Shown in pieces: positions 20,606-33,100 of a DNA stretch of 51,150 nt. Each line of letters starts with the position of its first letter. The first letter of the stretch is position 1. A model generated the notes under the pieces. It saw only the letters and a program-made list of their open reading frames with translations, ran no database searches and was not told the DNA's origin. The position numbers and the translations under genes were made by a program. The stretch comes from Actinomycetota bacterium (lineage in GTDB: Bacteria > Actinomycetota > Actinomycetes > S36-B12 > CAIYMF01): NCBI GenBank assembly GCA_020161245.1, contig JAIUOK010000036.1:1-51150 (forward strand), written 5' to 3'.

Positions 20606-20650
20606 CGGGCAACGAAAAACCCCCCGGCCCAGGTGGGCGACGAGGGGTGC
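20606..20650 (-). promoter_or_regulatory. Transcription attenuator upstream of ilvB
   Basis: On the minus strand an intrinsic terminator is formed by CCCC...GGGG outer pairs around an inner GCCCA/TGGGC stem (20620-20648), followed by five U (20615-20619) and the same 14 bases (20606-20619) as in the cimA attenuator. It lies between the leader peptide at 20672-20719 and ilvB. Confidence 0.85.
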
Positions 20651-20671
20651 ACGCAGTCGACGACGTATCCG

Positions 20672-20719
20672 TCAGGCTGCGCGCCCGCGGATAAGTACGA
20701 CGACCTGGTTCTTCAGCAC
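20672..20719 (-). CDS. ilvB leader peptide ([15 protein letters not shown])
   Basis: 15-residue leader peptide with consecutive Val-Val-Val-Leu-Ile codons, covering all three branched-chain amino acids that report on this pathway. The GTG lies 6 bases after TACCCT; GTGACA occurs 18 bases further upstream and makes a good promoter, so the transcript starts at or near the GTG and is leaderless. Leaders of this kind before ilvB are established in actinobacteria. Confidence 0.88.
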   Translation of the reverse strand: MLKNQVVVLIRGRAA

Positions 20720-20751
20720 GGGCTCAGGGTAGCCACGTGGATCCCGCGGTG

Positions 20752-23106
20752 TCACCCGCGGGGACGGCGTGTCTCGGGATCCGAGACAGATGTCCGCGTC
20801 GCGGGACGCTCGGGGACGGCGCCGGGCAGCGGCAGGACGCCGCCGGAGGCCAGCAGGTTGAACGCCGCCCGCTCCCCCAACGGCATCGACATGAGGTGCC
20901 CCTGGCCGAGCGTGCACCCCGCGGTGCGCAGCAGCGCCAGCTGCTCCGGGCGCTCGATGCCCTCGGCCACCACGGCGAGTCCCAGGTCGCGCCCGAGGCG
21001 CAGGACGGCGGGCACGGTGTCGCGGGCCGACCCCACGCGGGCTGTGAGCTCGCGGTCGATCTTCAGCCCGTCCAGCGGCAGCCGCGGCAGGTACGACAGC
21101 GACGAGTAGCCGGTGCCGAAGTCGTCGAGGGCCACGCGGACCCCGAGCCGGCGCAGCTTGGCCAGCTCGACCGTCGAGTGGTCGAGGTCGCGGACCAGCT
21201 GGTGCTCGGTGATCTCGATGGTCAGCGCCTGCGGCGGGACCGAGTGGCAGATGAGGGCGTTCTCGACCTGGAGAGCCAGGTCGCCGCCGGCCTCGAGCTG
21301 GCGCGCGGAGACGTTGATGTTCATCCGCACGTCCATGCCGGCGTGCCGCCAGCGGCCGAGCGTGCCCACCGCGGCGTCGATGACCCAGCCCCCGACGGGC
21401 ACGATCAGCCCGCTCTCCTCCGCGGCCTCGATCACCTCGGTGACCGTCCAGTCGGAGAAGTCGCCGGTGTCGAAGCGCAGCAGCGCCTCCATCGCGTAGA
21501 TCGAGCCGGTGCGCAGGTCGACGATCGGCTGGTAGGCGAGCGTGAGCAGGTCGTGGGCGAGGGCGTGGCGCAGACGGCCGGCCGCATCGAGGCGGCGCAG
21601 CGCGTCGGCGTGCATGCCGGGCTCGTAGACCGACACCCGGTCGCGCCCGCTCTCCTTGGCGCGGTAGAGGGCCAGGTCGGCGTTGCGCAGGGCCGACTCG
21701 GCGTCGTCGTCGTCGCCGGGGTGCGCCAGGCCGATCGAGGCCGACACGACGACGTCGCGGTGGCCGATCTTGTAGGGCATGGACAGCGACGACCTCAGCC
21801 GCTCCGCCACCTCGACGGCCTCGACGTCGGAGCAGTCGGCCAGCAGCGCGACGAACTCGTCGCCGCCGAACCGGGCGACGACGTCTGTCTCGCGCACCTC
21901 GGCGGCCAGGCGCGTCGCCGCCTCGATGAGCAGCTCGTCGCCGACCGCGTGGCCGAAGGAGTCGTTGACGTCCTTGAACCCGTCGAGGTCGATGAACAGG
22001 ACGGCGACATGGCCGCGCCCGGGGCTGTGCAGCAGCGAGTCGACCCGGCCGGTGAACTCGCTGCGGTTGGGCAGGCCGGTGAGCCCGTCCTGGGTCGCGC
22101 GCATGCGGAACATGTCGGCCTGGCGGCGCACCTGCGACATCAGGGTGCGGTTCTCCAGGGCGAGGAGCACCTGGCTGGTGAGCAGCGACCACAGCAGCGT
22201 GAGCACCACCGCGGAGAGCACCGGGTCCGGCGGGCGGCCCAGCGCCCAGGCGCAGACGGCCGAGGCGATGGCGAGGCACGCGACGAGGTAGGGCACCCGC
22301 ACGGGCCGCGTGATCGGTGCCTGCAGGTCGGCACCGATGCCGAACGGGTCGGACGACACCCACGGGATCGTCACGGCGACGGCGAGCGCGAGCCCCCACG
22401 GCACGGCGTACGCCGTGGCCGACTGCACGGTCCACGCCTGCTCCCCCACCGCCGCGCGGACGAGGTCGCCGGTGGCCATGAGCGCTCCGGCCAGGGCGAG
22501 CAGCAGGCCGCCCCAGCGGTGGCCGGCGGGCAGGCGGCGGGTGAGGGCGAAGATGGTCGACGAGAGCGCGATCGCCCCCACCACCCAGGCCGTGCCCTCG
22601 GCGAGGCCGGGCGGAGGGTCGAGCAGGGTGGCCGGCAGCACCGCGGCCAGCCAGATGAAGGCGAACACCGAGCCGCCGAGCAGCCAGCCGTCGAGGCCCA
22701 GCAGCACCCAGTTGCGGAAGCCCGACACGGTGCCGGGGAAGACGAACAGCGCCATCGTGCACAGCACCAGCGGGACGAGCCGGATGAACGGGCTCATCTG
22801 CGACGGCGACACGAGGGTCGAGAGCTGCAGGAACAGCGTGGTCGCGATCGTGGCCGTGGTGCCCATGAGGCTCCAGGCCGCGCGCAGCCGGCCGCGGGTC
22901 CGCCACGCCATCGTGAAGAACGAGGCGGCGGCGCCGATGGCCATGACGGCGCCCCAGCCGATGATGACGCCGGACGACGCCCCGGCCGCGGCCAGCACCA
23001 GCGGCGCGCCGCCCGCCACGAGGGCGAGCAGCACGAGGAGCGCCCCGGTGCGCAGGCGCAGGCCCGTGGGCGTGCCGGAGCGCCAGGACGCGGGCTGGAA
23101 CGTCAC
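20752..23106 (-). CDS. Membrane GGDEF-EAL cyclic-di-GMP protein
   Basis: 784 residues. About 20-315 are hydrophobic, with around nine membrane helices forming a sensor-like region of unrecognised type. Then a GGDEF diguanylate cyclase domain (about 335-495) with an intact GGDEF at 414-418, and an EAL phosphodiesterase domain (about 505-765) with EAL at 540-542, the NINVSARQL Asn, DDFGTGYSS and KIDR, so both activities may be present. The GTG at 23104-23106 overlaps a four-codon minicistron (ATG ACC ACC CTG TGA) that carries the better ribosome-binding site (GGGGGA), suggesting coupling. It sits between ilvD and the ilvB leader but is no obvious part of that pathway. Confidence 0.9.
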   Translation of the reverse strand: MTFQPASWRSGTPTGLRLRTGALLVLLALVAGGAPLVLAAAGASSGVIIGWGAVMAIGAAASFFTMAWRTRGRLRAAWSLMGTTATIATTLFLQLSTLVSPSQMSPFIRLVPLVLCTMALFVFPGTVSGFRNWVLLGLDGWLLGGSVFAFIWLAAVLPATLLDPPPGLAEGTAWVVGAIALSSTIFALTRRLPAGHRWGGLLLALAGALMATGDLVRAAVGEQAWTVQSATAYAVPWGLALAVAVTIPWVSSDPFGIGADLQAPITRPVRVPYLVACLAIASAVCAWALGRPPDPVLSAVVLTLLWSLLTSQVLLALENRTLMSQVRRQADMFRMRATQDGLTGLPNRSEFTGRVDSLLHSPGRGHVAVLFIDLDGFKDVNDSFGHAVGDELLIEAATRLAAEVRETDVVARFGGDEFVALLADCSDVEAVEVAERLRSSLSMPYKIGHRDVVVSASIGLAHPGDDDDAESALRNADLALYRAKESGRDRVSVYEPGMHADALRRLDAAGRLRHALAHDLLTLAYQPIVDLRTGSIYAMEALLRFDTGDFSDWTVTEVIEAAEESGLIVPVGGWVIDAAVGTLGRWRHAGMDVRMNINVSARQLEAGGDLALQVENALICHSVPPQALTIEITEHQLVRDLDHSTVELAKLRRLGVRVALDDFGTGYSSLSYLPRLPLDGLKIDRELTARVGSARDTVPAVLRLGRDLGLAVVAEGIERPEQLALLRTAGCTLGQGHLMSMPLGERAAFNLLASGGVLPLPGAVPERPATRTSVSDPETRRPRG

Positions 23107-23165
23107 AGGGTGGTCATCGTCGTCCCCCGTCCGTACTTGAGCGTGACGGCGGTCGCGGAATGCAG

Positions 23166-23198
23166 CAGGAGCGGCCCCCGAACAGGGGACCGCTCCTG
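23166..23198 (-). terminator. Terminator after ilvD
   Basis: A 14-base stem with one mismatch (23166-23179 against 23185-23198), 5-base loop, in the 112-base gap between the ilvD stop and the GGDEF-EAL start. It separates the two units. Confidence 0.7.
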
Positions 23199-23203
23199 TC
23201 TGA

Positions 23204-26926
<3,723 letters not shown>

Positions 26927-26930
26927 CGGG

Positions 26931-26992
26931 GTACCCGAACTGGATGCGTGAGCGACCGCTCCAGGCGTCGCTCACCCATCCAGAGCGGGTAC
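26931..26992. repeat. 62-bp palindromic element, copy 1
   Basis: Arms 26931-26956 and 26967-26992 (26 bases, three mismatches) around a 10-base loop, starting 5 bases after the aldo/keto reductase stop. The right arm is identical over 26 bases to the right arm of the element at 29632-29692. The loop CTCCAGGC is the reverse complement of the loop in the second copy. Confidence 0.85.
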
Positions 26993-27077
26993 CTGGGCCG
27001 TGTCGATCCGGCGGGTCCTCGTTCGTACAGGGGATGAGGGGCAGGATCCTGCCCACACCGACGACGGGAGCGCAGCC

Positions 27078-27449
27078 ATGGCCGAGTACCTCATCTACTT
27101 CAACCAGCAGTGGGTCGGCGACCACCCGGCCGAGTGGTACGAGGGCCGCGTCGAGCCCTCGATGGCCGTCGTCCGCGAGATGGCCGAGGCCGGCGTCCTG
27201 GTGTTCGCGGGCGGCCTCGACGAGGACCTCTCCCTGGCGGCCAGCGCCGACGCCACGAGCGGCGAGACCGTGGTGACCGACGGGCCCTACATCGAGACCA
27301 AGGAGTACCTCGGGGGTCTCACGATCGTCGACGTGCCCGACGCTGAGACGGCCCGCTACTGGGCGGGCCGCATCGCCGAGGGCTGCGGCTGGCCGCAGGA
27401 GGTGCGCCCGTTCGGGCAGCGCCTCGACGCCGGGCCGCAGCGCGGCTGA
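27078..27449 (+). CDS. YciI-like (DGPF-motif) protein
   Basis: 123-residue protein of the YCII-related family. The signature VVTDGPYIETKEYLGGLTIV (in two adjoining parts) is the family's DGPF/Y-x-E-x-KE-x-LGG motif, and the C-terminal half has the W-A-G-R segment. Related proteins are dimeric ferredoxin-like folds often encoded near ECF sigma factors; none is seen here. ATG at 27078 has GGGAG about 8 bases upstream. Confidence 0.82.
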   Translation: MAEYLIYFNQQWVGDHPAEWYEGRVEPSMAVVREMAEAGVLVFAGGLDEDLSLAASADATSGETVVTDGPYIETKEYLGGLTIVDVPDAETARYWAGRIAEGCGWPQEVRPFGQRLDAGPQRG

Positions 27450-27465
27450 GCACCCACCTGCCCTC

Positions 27466-27526
27466 GGACTGATCAGCTTCGCGTTCACCAGGGCCTCAAC
27501 GCACAGTCGATCAGTGTGAGCGGCGG
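27466..27526. repeat. Degenerate copy of the 15353 palindrome
   Basis: Contains ACTGATC...GATCAGT outer arms and GCGTT...AACGC inner arms, and its right end GATCAGTGTGAGCGGCGGGT differs by one base from the end of the element at 15402-15421. Like that one it stops directly at the stop codon of a minus-strand gene. Confidence 0.7.
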
Positions 27527-27527
27527 G

Positions 27528-28502
27528 TCAGGGGTGCAGCCAGGCCGGGAGCTGCTCCGCGACGGCGACGCGGTGCTCGAGGTCGGCCAGCAGCGCCGGG
27601 AGGCCCGGCGTACCGACGTCGGTCCCGGCCTCGACGGCGTCGAGCGCCCGGTCGGCCGTGAACCGGATCCAGCCCAGGCGTGAGGCCAGGGCGGGTCCGA
27701 GGTCGGCCGGCCGCAGCCGCGGCCTCGCGCCTGTGACGTCGGCGTAGCCCTCGAGCACCGCGCGGGCTGCTGCGGGGTCGCGCCAGGAGCCCATCGTCAG
27801 CGCGGCGTGCGCGAGGTCGTGCGACGGGACGGCGGGCACGACGACGTCCCAGTCGATGAGCAGCGGGCCCGCCAGCGACACGATCAGGTTCTTCTGGTCG
27901 ACATCGGCGTGGACGAGCACCGCGTCGGCGTCGTCCCACGGCTCGAGCAGGGCGCTGGCGCGCTGCGCGAGCGGGAGCGACGCCGCCAGCTCGTCGGCCC
28001 AGCCCGCGCCCAGGGCGCGAGCGCGCCCGACGAGCGCCGGCCAGTGCTCCGCCGTCGTCAGCCCCGTGCGGGAGTCGTAGAGGTCCGGCTGCATCGGACG
28101 CAGGGCGAGGGCGTGGACGCCGGCCACCGCGCCGCCGACCCAGCGGGCCAGGTCGGCGCCGACCGGCTCGCGCGGCACCACCGACGATTCCACCCAGCGG
28201 TGCACGCGGACGGGGACTCCCTCGACCCAGGCCACGCAGCCGTCTGCCCCCGGCACGACGAGCGGCTCGGGCATCGGGATGCCGGCCGTCAGCGCGGCGC
28301 GTTCGACCCGCCAGGCCTCGGCCAGCCACTCCAGCCATCGCGGCTCGCCCCACGCGTTGCGCAGCGCCTTGACGGCGTAGGAGCCGTCGGCGGTGCCGAC
28401 CCGCCAGACGGCGTTCGACCAGCCACCGGCGACCTCGGCCACGTCGACGGGCTCGCCGGGCAGCCCGAAGGCCGCGAGCACCGCTGCGGCGTCCGGGATC
28501 AC
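27528..28502 (-). CDS. Aminoglycoside-phosphotransferase-fold kinase
   Basis: 324-residue APH/choline-kinase-type phosphotransferase. Lys45 in YAVKALRN is the probable ATP lysine. The catalytic loop is VHADVDQKN (His198, Asp200, Asn205) and the metal motif is IDWD (Asp217). Substrate is unknown; such proteins phosphorylate small molecules, and resistance cannot be inferred. GTG at 28502 lies 6 bases behind CAGGCT. It converges on the YciI-like gene. Confidence 0.85.
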   Translation of the reverse strand: MIPDAAAVLAAFGLPGEPVDVAEVAGGWSNAVWRVGTADGSYAVKALRNAWGEPRWLEWLAEAWRVERAALTAGIPMPEPLVVPGADGCVAWVEGVPVRVHRWVESSVVPREPVGADLARWVGGAVAGVHALALRPMQPDLYDSRTGLTTAEHWPALVGRARALGAGWADELAASLPLAQRASALLEPWDDADAVLVHADVDQKNLIVSLAGPLLIDWDVVVPAVPSHDLAHAALTMGSWRDPAAARAVLEGYADVTGARPRLRPADLGPALASRLGWIRFTADRALDAVEAGTDVGTPGLPALLADLEHRVAVAEQLPAWLHP

Positions 28503-28521
28503 CCGGCGAGCCTGCCAGAGC

Positions 28522-28932
28522 TCAGCGGGCGCGGCCCTCGGGGCGCACCCGCAGCCCGAGCAGCAGCGCCAGGGCGCACAGCCCCGTGCCGATCACGGCG
28601 CCCTCGACGGTCACCGCGGTCAGCGGCAGCAGCACGATCGCCCCGACCAGCAGGATGACGGCGGTGACGACCGCCGCGCGCGCCGTGGCCCGGCCTTCGC
28701 GCTGGGCGCGGACGGACATCACGACGGCGCAGGTGGGCAGGGCCATCGCAAGGACGGCGAGTGCCGCACCGCCGAGCACGCTGCCCTCCGGCGCCGCTCC
28801 CGCGAGCGAGAGATGCGGGAGAGCCGTGAGTGCGAGCATCACCGGCGTCAGCACGATGGTGAACCACGCCCATGCCAACGAGCTCGGTGCGTGGTCGACC
28901 GGGCCTGGGCGGACAGGGTGCAGGCTCGTCAT
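28522..28932 (-). CDS. Small membrane protein of unknown function
   Basis: 136 residues with four predicted transmembrane helices (about 20-40, 50-70, 85-103, 107-126) and a short charged C-terminal tail. No family recognised. ATG at 28932 has GGGAGGTGG upstream. It ends 19 bases before the APH-fold kinase start on the same strand and may share its transcript. Confidence 0.65.
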   Translation of the reverse strand: MTSLHPVRPGPVDHAPSSLAWAWFTIVLTPVMLALTALPHLSLAGAAPEGSVLGGAALAVLAMALPTCAVVMSVRAQREGRATARAAVVTAVILLVGAIVLLPLTAVTVEGAVIGTGLCALALLLGLRVRPEGRAR

Positions 28933-28997
28933 GGAGACCACCTCCCGGTGCATCTCCAGCCTAGTCCCGATGCACGCGGCAGGCGTGCCGGACGGCG

Positions 28998-29591
28998 CTA
29001 CGAGCGGACGACGACGACCTTCGTGCCGATGCCGGCCCATCGGTAGAGCCACTGCGCGTCGGCCGTCGTGAGATGCGGGCAGCCGCCCTTGCCCAGCGCC
29101 TGGCCGAGGCCGGAGACGGGGTGCACGAGGGCGCCGCCGCGGTAGCGCGGGATGTCGTGGAAGCCGATCGACGCCGCGCGGCCGTGGGCGAAGCGGATCA
29201 TCCACTTGAACGTCACGAGGTACTGCTGGCTCGAGCTCGCCGGCGACTTGCTGAAGACCCGGTAGGTGCCCGGTCGCGGCCAGTCCGTGCGCCCGGACAC
29301 CGGGAAGTCGCGCACCACGCGGCCGCTGCCGTCGATCACCCAGACGTGCTGCGGCACGGTCTCGTCGTAGACGATGCGCCGGCCCGTGCCGGACTTCGCG
29401 GGCACCGGACGCGACGGCAGCGCCTTGGTGGTCGGCCCGGGCCGCGCCGACCCCTTCGGCGTCGAGGGCACCGACGTCGCACCGCCGGACGGAGGCGTCG
29501 GCGGGGCCGAGGCGGCGCCGGCCGCGGGCGCGACCCCGGCGGCGAGCGCGAGCGCGGCGACGACTGCGACGAGCGCGCGGGTCCCCCTCAT
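28998..29591 (-). CDS. Secreted L,D-transpeptidase (YkuD domain)
   Basis: 197 residues. Signal peptide 1-27 (hydrophobic run, cleavage near AGA/ASA), a Pro/Ser/Thr-rich linker to about 65, then a YkuD domain. The catalytic residues are His145 (IGFHDIP) and Cys171 in GKGGCPHL, a variant of the usual SHGC motif in which Ser-His is replaced by Gly-Gly. Probably remodels cell-wall peptidoglycan cross-links or anchors proteins outside the membrane. The ATG at 29591 lacks a clear Shine-Dalgarno. Confidence 0.85.
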   Translation of the reverse strand: MRGTRALVAVVAALALAAGVAPAAGAASAPPTPPSGGATSVPSTPKGSARPGPTTKALPSRPVPAKSGTGRRIVYDETVPQHVWVIDGSGRVVRDFPVSGRTDWPRPGTYRVFSKSPASSSQQYLVTFKWMIRFAHGRAASIGFHDIPRYRGGALVHPVSGLGQALGKGGCPHLTTADAQWLYRWAGIGTKVVVVRS

Positions 29592-29631
29592 GCGAGCAGT
29601 GTGCCCGCCGATCCGCTCCCACGCCCCCGGG

Positions 29632-29692
29632 AGTCCCGCTGTGGATGGGTGAGCGACGCCTGGAGACGTCGCTCACCCATCCAGAGCGGGTA
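29632..29692. repeat. 62-bp palindromic element, copy 2
   Basis: Near-perfect palindrome between the L,D-transpeptidase start and the gatB stop. Its right arm is identical to that of the element at 26931-26992, and the loop is inverted relative to it. It ends 8 bases before the gatB stop codon. Confidence 0.85.
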
Positions 29693-29700
29693 CGTGCGGG

Positions 29701-31227
29701 CTACTCGGAGACGCCGAGGCGCTCGAGGAGCAGGGCCCGGACGCGGCCGGCGTCGGCCTGGCCGCGGGTGGCCTTCATGACCGCCCCGACGATCGCGCCG
29801 GCGGCCTGCACCTTGCCGCCGCGGATCTTGTCGGCGACGTCGGGCTGGGCAGCGAGGGCCTCGTCGATGGCCGCGAGCAGCGGGCCGTCGTCGCTCACGA
29901 CGGCGAGGCCGCGCGAGGCCACGACGGCGTCGGGCTCGCCCTCGCCGGCCAGCACGCCCTCGATCACCTGGCGGGCGAGCTTGTCGTTGAGCGTGCCCTC
30001 GGAGACCAGCGCCTCGACCCCGGCGACCTGCGCCGGCGTGATCGGCAGGTCGGCGAGCTCGACGCCGCGCTCGTTGGCCACGCGGGCCAGCTCGCCGAGC
30101 CACCACTTGCGGGCGGCGGCCTGGTCGGCACCGGCTGCGACGGTGTCCTCGACGACGTCGAGGGCGCCCGCGTTGAGCACCGTCTGCATGTCGAGGTCGG
30201 AGATGCCCCACACCTGCTGAAGACGCGCGCGGCGGACGGCGGGGTTCTCCGGCAGCGAGGTGCGCAGCTCCTCCACCCACTCGCGCGACGGCGCGATCGG
30301 GACGAGGTCGGGCTCCGGGAAGTACCGGTAGTCCTCGGCCTCCTCCTTGCTGCGGCCCGACGTCGTGATGCCGGTGTCCTCGTGCCAGTGGCGGGTCTCC
30401 TGCGTGATAGAGCCGCCGTCCTCGAGCACCGCCGCCTGGCGGGTCATCTCGTAGCGGACGGCGCGCTCGATCGAGCGCAGCGAGTTGACGTTCTTGGTCT
30501 CGGTGCGGGTGCCGAACGTGTCGGACGGCGTGCGGCGCAGCGACACGTTGGCGTCGCAGCGCAGCGAGCCCTGCTCCATCTTCACGTCGGAGACCCCGAG
30601 GCCGCGCAGCAGCTCGCGCAGCGCGGTGACGTAGGCGCGGGCCACCTCGGGCGCGTACTTGCCGGTGCCCTCGATCGGCTTGGTGACGATCTCGATGAGC
30701 GGGATGCCGGCGCGGTTGTAGTCGACGAGCGAGTAGTCGGCGCCGTGGATGCGGCCGGTCGCACCGCCCTGGTGGGTGGTCTTGCCGGTGTCCTCCTCCA
30801 TGTGCGCGCGCTCGATCCCGATGCGGAAGGTCTTCACGCCCTCGTCGGTCTCGACGTCGACGTCGAGGTAGCCGTCGTAGGCGATCGGCTCGTCGTACTG
30901 CGACGTCTGGAAGTTCTTGGGCATGTCCGGGTAGAAGTAGTTCTTCCGCGCGAACCGGCACCACTCCGCGATGGAGCAGTTGAGCGCCAGGCCGATGCGG
31001 ATCGCCGACTCCACGCCCACCTTGTTGACCACCGGCAGCGAGCCGGGCAGGCCGAGGCAGGTCGGGCACACCTGGGTGTTGGGCGCGGCGCCGAACGTCG
31101 TGGGGCAGCCGCAGAACATCTTGGTCGCGGTGCCGAGCTCGACGTGCACCTCGAGGCCGAGGACCGGGTCGAACGAGGCGACGACGTCGTCGTAGGGCAG
31201 GACCTTCTCGGTCGTGTCGGTGCTCAT
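29701..31227 (-). CDS. gatB: Asp/Glu-tRNA amidotransferase subunit B
   Basis: 508-residue subunit that binds the mischarged tRNA and holds the ATP-dependent kinase activity converting Glu-tRNA-Gln to Gln-tRNA-Gln. N-terminal cradle domain with [10 protein letters not shown], four Cys of a zinc site (CGCP near 40, CPTCLG near 55), [20 protein letters not shown] and [13 protein letters not shown]-terminal helical and YqeY-like tail for tRNA binding. The ATG overlaps the gatA stop (ATGA). Confidence 0.97.
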   Translation of the reverse strand: MSTDTTEKVLPYDDVVASFDPVLGLEVHVELGTATKMFCGCPTTFGAAPNTQVCPTCLGLPGSLPVVNKVGVESAIRIGLALNCSIAEWCRFARKNYFYPDMPKNFQTSQYDEPIAYDGYLDVDVETDEGVKTFRIGIERAHMEEDTGKTTHQGGATGRIHGADYSLVDYNRAGIPLIEIVTKPIEGTGKYAPEVARAYVTALRELLRGLGVSDVKMEQGSLRCDANVSLRRTPSDTFGTRTETKNVNSLRSIERAVRYEMTRQAAVLEDGGSITQETRHWHEDTGITTSGRSKEEAEDYRYFPEPDLVPIAPSREWVEELRTSLPENPAVRRARLQQVWGISDLDMQTVLNAGALDVVEDTVAAGADQAAARKWWLGELARVANERGVELADLPITPAQVAGVEALVSEGTLNDKLARQVIEGVLAGEGEPDAVVASRGLAVVSDDGPLLAAIDEALAAQPDVADKIRGGKVQAAGAIVGAVMKATRGQADAGRVRALLLERLGVSE

Positions 31228-32741
31228 AGCGCCGGGGCCTCCTCGAGGATCGGGTGCCCCCAACGGTCGAGCAGCGCGCCCTCGAGCGCCGCGCCCGCGT
31301 TGTAGAGCCGGTCGTCGGCCATCGCCGGGGCCATGATCTGCAGACCCACCGGCAGGCCGTCCTCCGGCGCGAGGCCGATGGGCAGCGACATGCCGGGGAT
31401 GCCGGCCAGGTTGGCCGGGATGGTGGCGACGTCGTTGAGGTACATCGCCAGCGGGTCGTCGAGCTTCTCGCCGAGCTTGAACGCCGTGGTGGGCGCCGTC
31501 GGCGAGATGAGGACGTCGGCCTGCTCGAAGGCGGCGGCGAAGTCGCGCTGGATCAGAGTGCGCACCTTCTGCGCCGAGCCGTAGTAGGCGTCGTAGTAGC
31601 CGGCCGACAGGGCGTACGTGCCGAGCATGATGCGGCGCGTGGCCTCCGGGCCGAAGCCGGCGGCACGGGTGCGCGCCATCACCTGCTCGACCGACGGATC
31701 GCCGTCGTCCTCGCCGACGCGCAGCCCGAAGCGGATGCCGTCGAACTTGGCGAGGTTGCTCGAGCACTCGCTCGGCAGGATCAGGTAGTACGCCGCGAGT
31801 GCGTACGGGAAGTGCGGGGCGGAGACCTCGACCACCTCGGCGCCGAGGTCGGCGAGCAGCGCGACCGCCTCGTCGAAGCGCTGGCGGACGCCGGCCTGGT
31901 AGCCCTCGCCGCCGAGCTCCTTGACGACGCCGATCCGCAGGCCCTTCACGTCGGCCCGCCGGGCGGCGCCGACGACGTCGGGCACCGGCTGGTCGAGCGA
32001 CGTGGAGTCGAGCGGGTCGTGGCCGGCGATCACCGAGTGCAGCAGGGCGGCGTCGAGGACCGTGCGGGCGCACGGCCCGGCCTGGTCGAGCGACGACGCG
32101 AGCGCGACGAGGCCGAACCGCGAGACGGCGCCGTAGGTCGGCTTGACGCCGACGGTGCCGGTGACGGCCGCCGGCTGGCGGATCGAGCCGCCGGTGTCGG
32201 TGCCGATGGCCAGCGGCGCCTCGAAGGCGGCGATGGCCGCCGCCGATCCGCCGCCGGACCCGCCGGGGATGCGGTCGAGGTCCCAGGGGTTGTGCGTGGC
32301 CCCGTAGGCGGAGTGCTCGGTCGAGGACCCCATGGCGAACTCGTCCATGTTGGTCTTGCCGAGGATGACGACGCCGGCGTCCTTCAGACGCGCGGTGACG
32401 GTCGCGTCGTAGGGCGGGCGCCAGCCCTCGAGGATGCGCGACCCGCAGGTCGTCGGGATCCCCTTCTGGGTGAGCACGTCCTTGAGCGCGAGGGGGACGC
32501 CGGCCAGCGGCGAGAGCTGCTCGCCGCTGCTGCGGGCGGCGTCGACGGCCTTGGCGGCAGCCAGCGCGCCCTCGGCGTCGACGTGGAGGAACGCGTGCAC
32601 GCGGTCGTCGACCGCGGCGATGCGGTCGAGGTGCGCGGCGGCGACCTCGGCGGCGGACACCTCGCCGGCCGCGACGGCGGACGCCGTCTCGGCCGCGGTG
32701 AGGCGGGTCAGATCGGTGGAGCCGGTCACGGCGCTGGTCAC
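31224..32741 (-). CDS. gatA: Asp/Glu-tRNA amidotransferase subunit A
   Basis: 505-residue amidase that releases ammonia from glutamine and channels it to GatB. The Ser-cisSer-Lys triad is visible: Lys87 (ALKDVL), Ser162 (PGGSGGGS) and Ser186 (TGGSIRQP). The GTG start overlaps the gatC stop (GTGA). A second in-frame GTG lies four codons on, at a better distance from GAGGAG, so the true start may be either. Confidence 0.97.
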   Translation of the reverse strand: MTSAVTGSTDLTRLTAAETASAVAAGEVSAAEVAAAHLDRIAAVDDRVHAFLHVDAEGALAAAKAVDAARSSGEQLSPLAGVPLALKDVLTQKGIPTTCGSRILEGWRPPYDATVTARLKDAGVVILGKTNMDEFAMGSSTEHSAYGATHNPWDLDRIPGGSGGGSAAAIAAFEAPLAIGTDTGGSIRQPAAVTGTVGVKPTYGAVSRFGLVALASSLDQAGPCARTVLDAALLHSVIAGHDPLDSTSLDQPVPDVVGAARRADVKGLRIGVVKELGGEGYQAGVRQRFDEAVALLADLGAEVVEVSAPHFPYALAAYYLILPSECSSNLAKFDGIRFGLRVGEDDGDPSVEQVMARTRAAGFGPEATRRIMLGTYALSAGYYDAYYGSAQKVRTLIQRDFAAAFEQADVLISPTAPTTAFKLGEKLDDPLAMYLNDVATIPANLAGIPGMSLPIGLAPEDGLPVGLQIMAPAMADDRLYNAGAALEGALLDRWGHPILEEAPAL

Positions 32742-33043
32742 TCCTCGTCCAGGATGCGCGGCACGCGGAAGCGCTCCGACTCCACCGACGGGGCGCCCGA
32801 GAGGGCCTCCTCGTTGGTCAGGCACGGGCGCACGACGTCCTCGCGGAACACGTTGACCAGCGGCATCGGGTGGCTGGTGGCCGGCACGTCCTCGGCCGCC
32901 ACCTCCGCCACCTGGGCCACCGAGCCCAGGATCACGCCGAGCTGCTCGGCGTAGTGGTCGAGGGACTCGGGCGGCAGGTCGATGCGGGCGAGGCGCGCCA
33001 GGTGGGCGACGTCCTCGCGCGTGATCGAGGGGGTGTCGGGCAT
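32738..33043 (-). CDS. gatC: Asp/Glu-tRNA amidotransferase subunit C
   Basis: 101-residue stabilising subunit that wraps between GatA and GatB. Typical N-terminal helix [15 protein letters not shown] and the C-terminal LREDVVRPC / FRVPRIL(DE)E ending. First gene of gatCAB. ATG at 33043 lies 6 bases behind TAGGAT, so the operon mRNA is probably leaderless. Confidence 0.96.
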   Translation of the reverse strand: MPDTPSITREDVAHLARLARIDLPPESLDHYAEQLGVILGSVAQVAEVAAEDVPATSHPMPLVNVFREDVVRPCLTNEEALSGAPSVESERFRVPRILDEE

Positions 33044-33100
33044 GCCGTCATCCTACGGAGCGCGCCCGGGCGGGCCGCCGCCGCCGTCGGGCCGGCGCGG

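Noticed and set aside
20672..22906. Minus-strand frame ending in the ilvB leader peptide
   Set aside because: It overlaps the GGDEF-EAL gene in another frame; only the last 16 codons behave as a gene.
27528..28502. Antibiotic-resistance gene
   Set aside because: The APH fold alone does not show this; the neighbourhood is ordinary and the substrate pocket cannot be judged from sequence by eye.
26930..29700. CRISPR array
   Set aside because: The repeated palindromes are only two copies 2.7 kb apart with genes between; there are no regular spacers and no cas genes.
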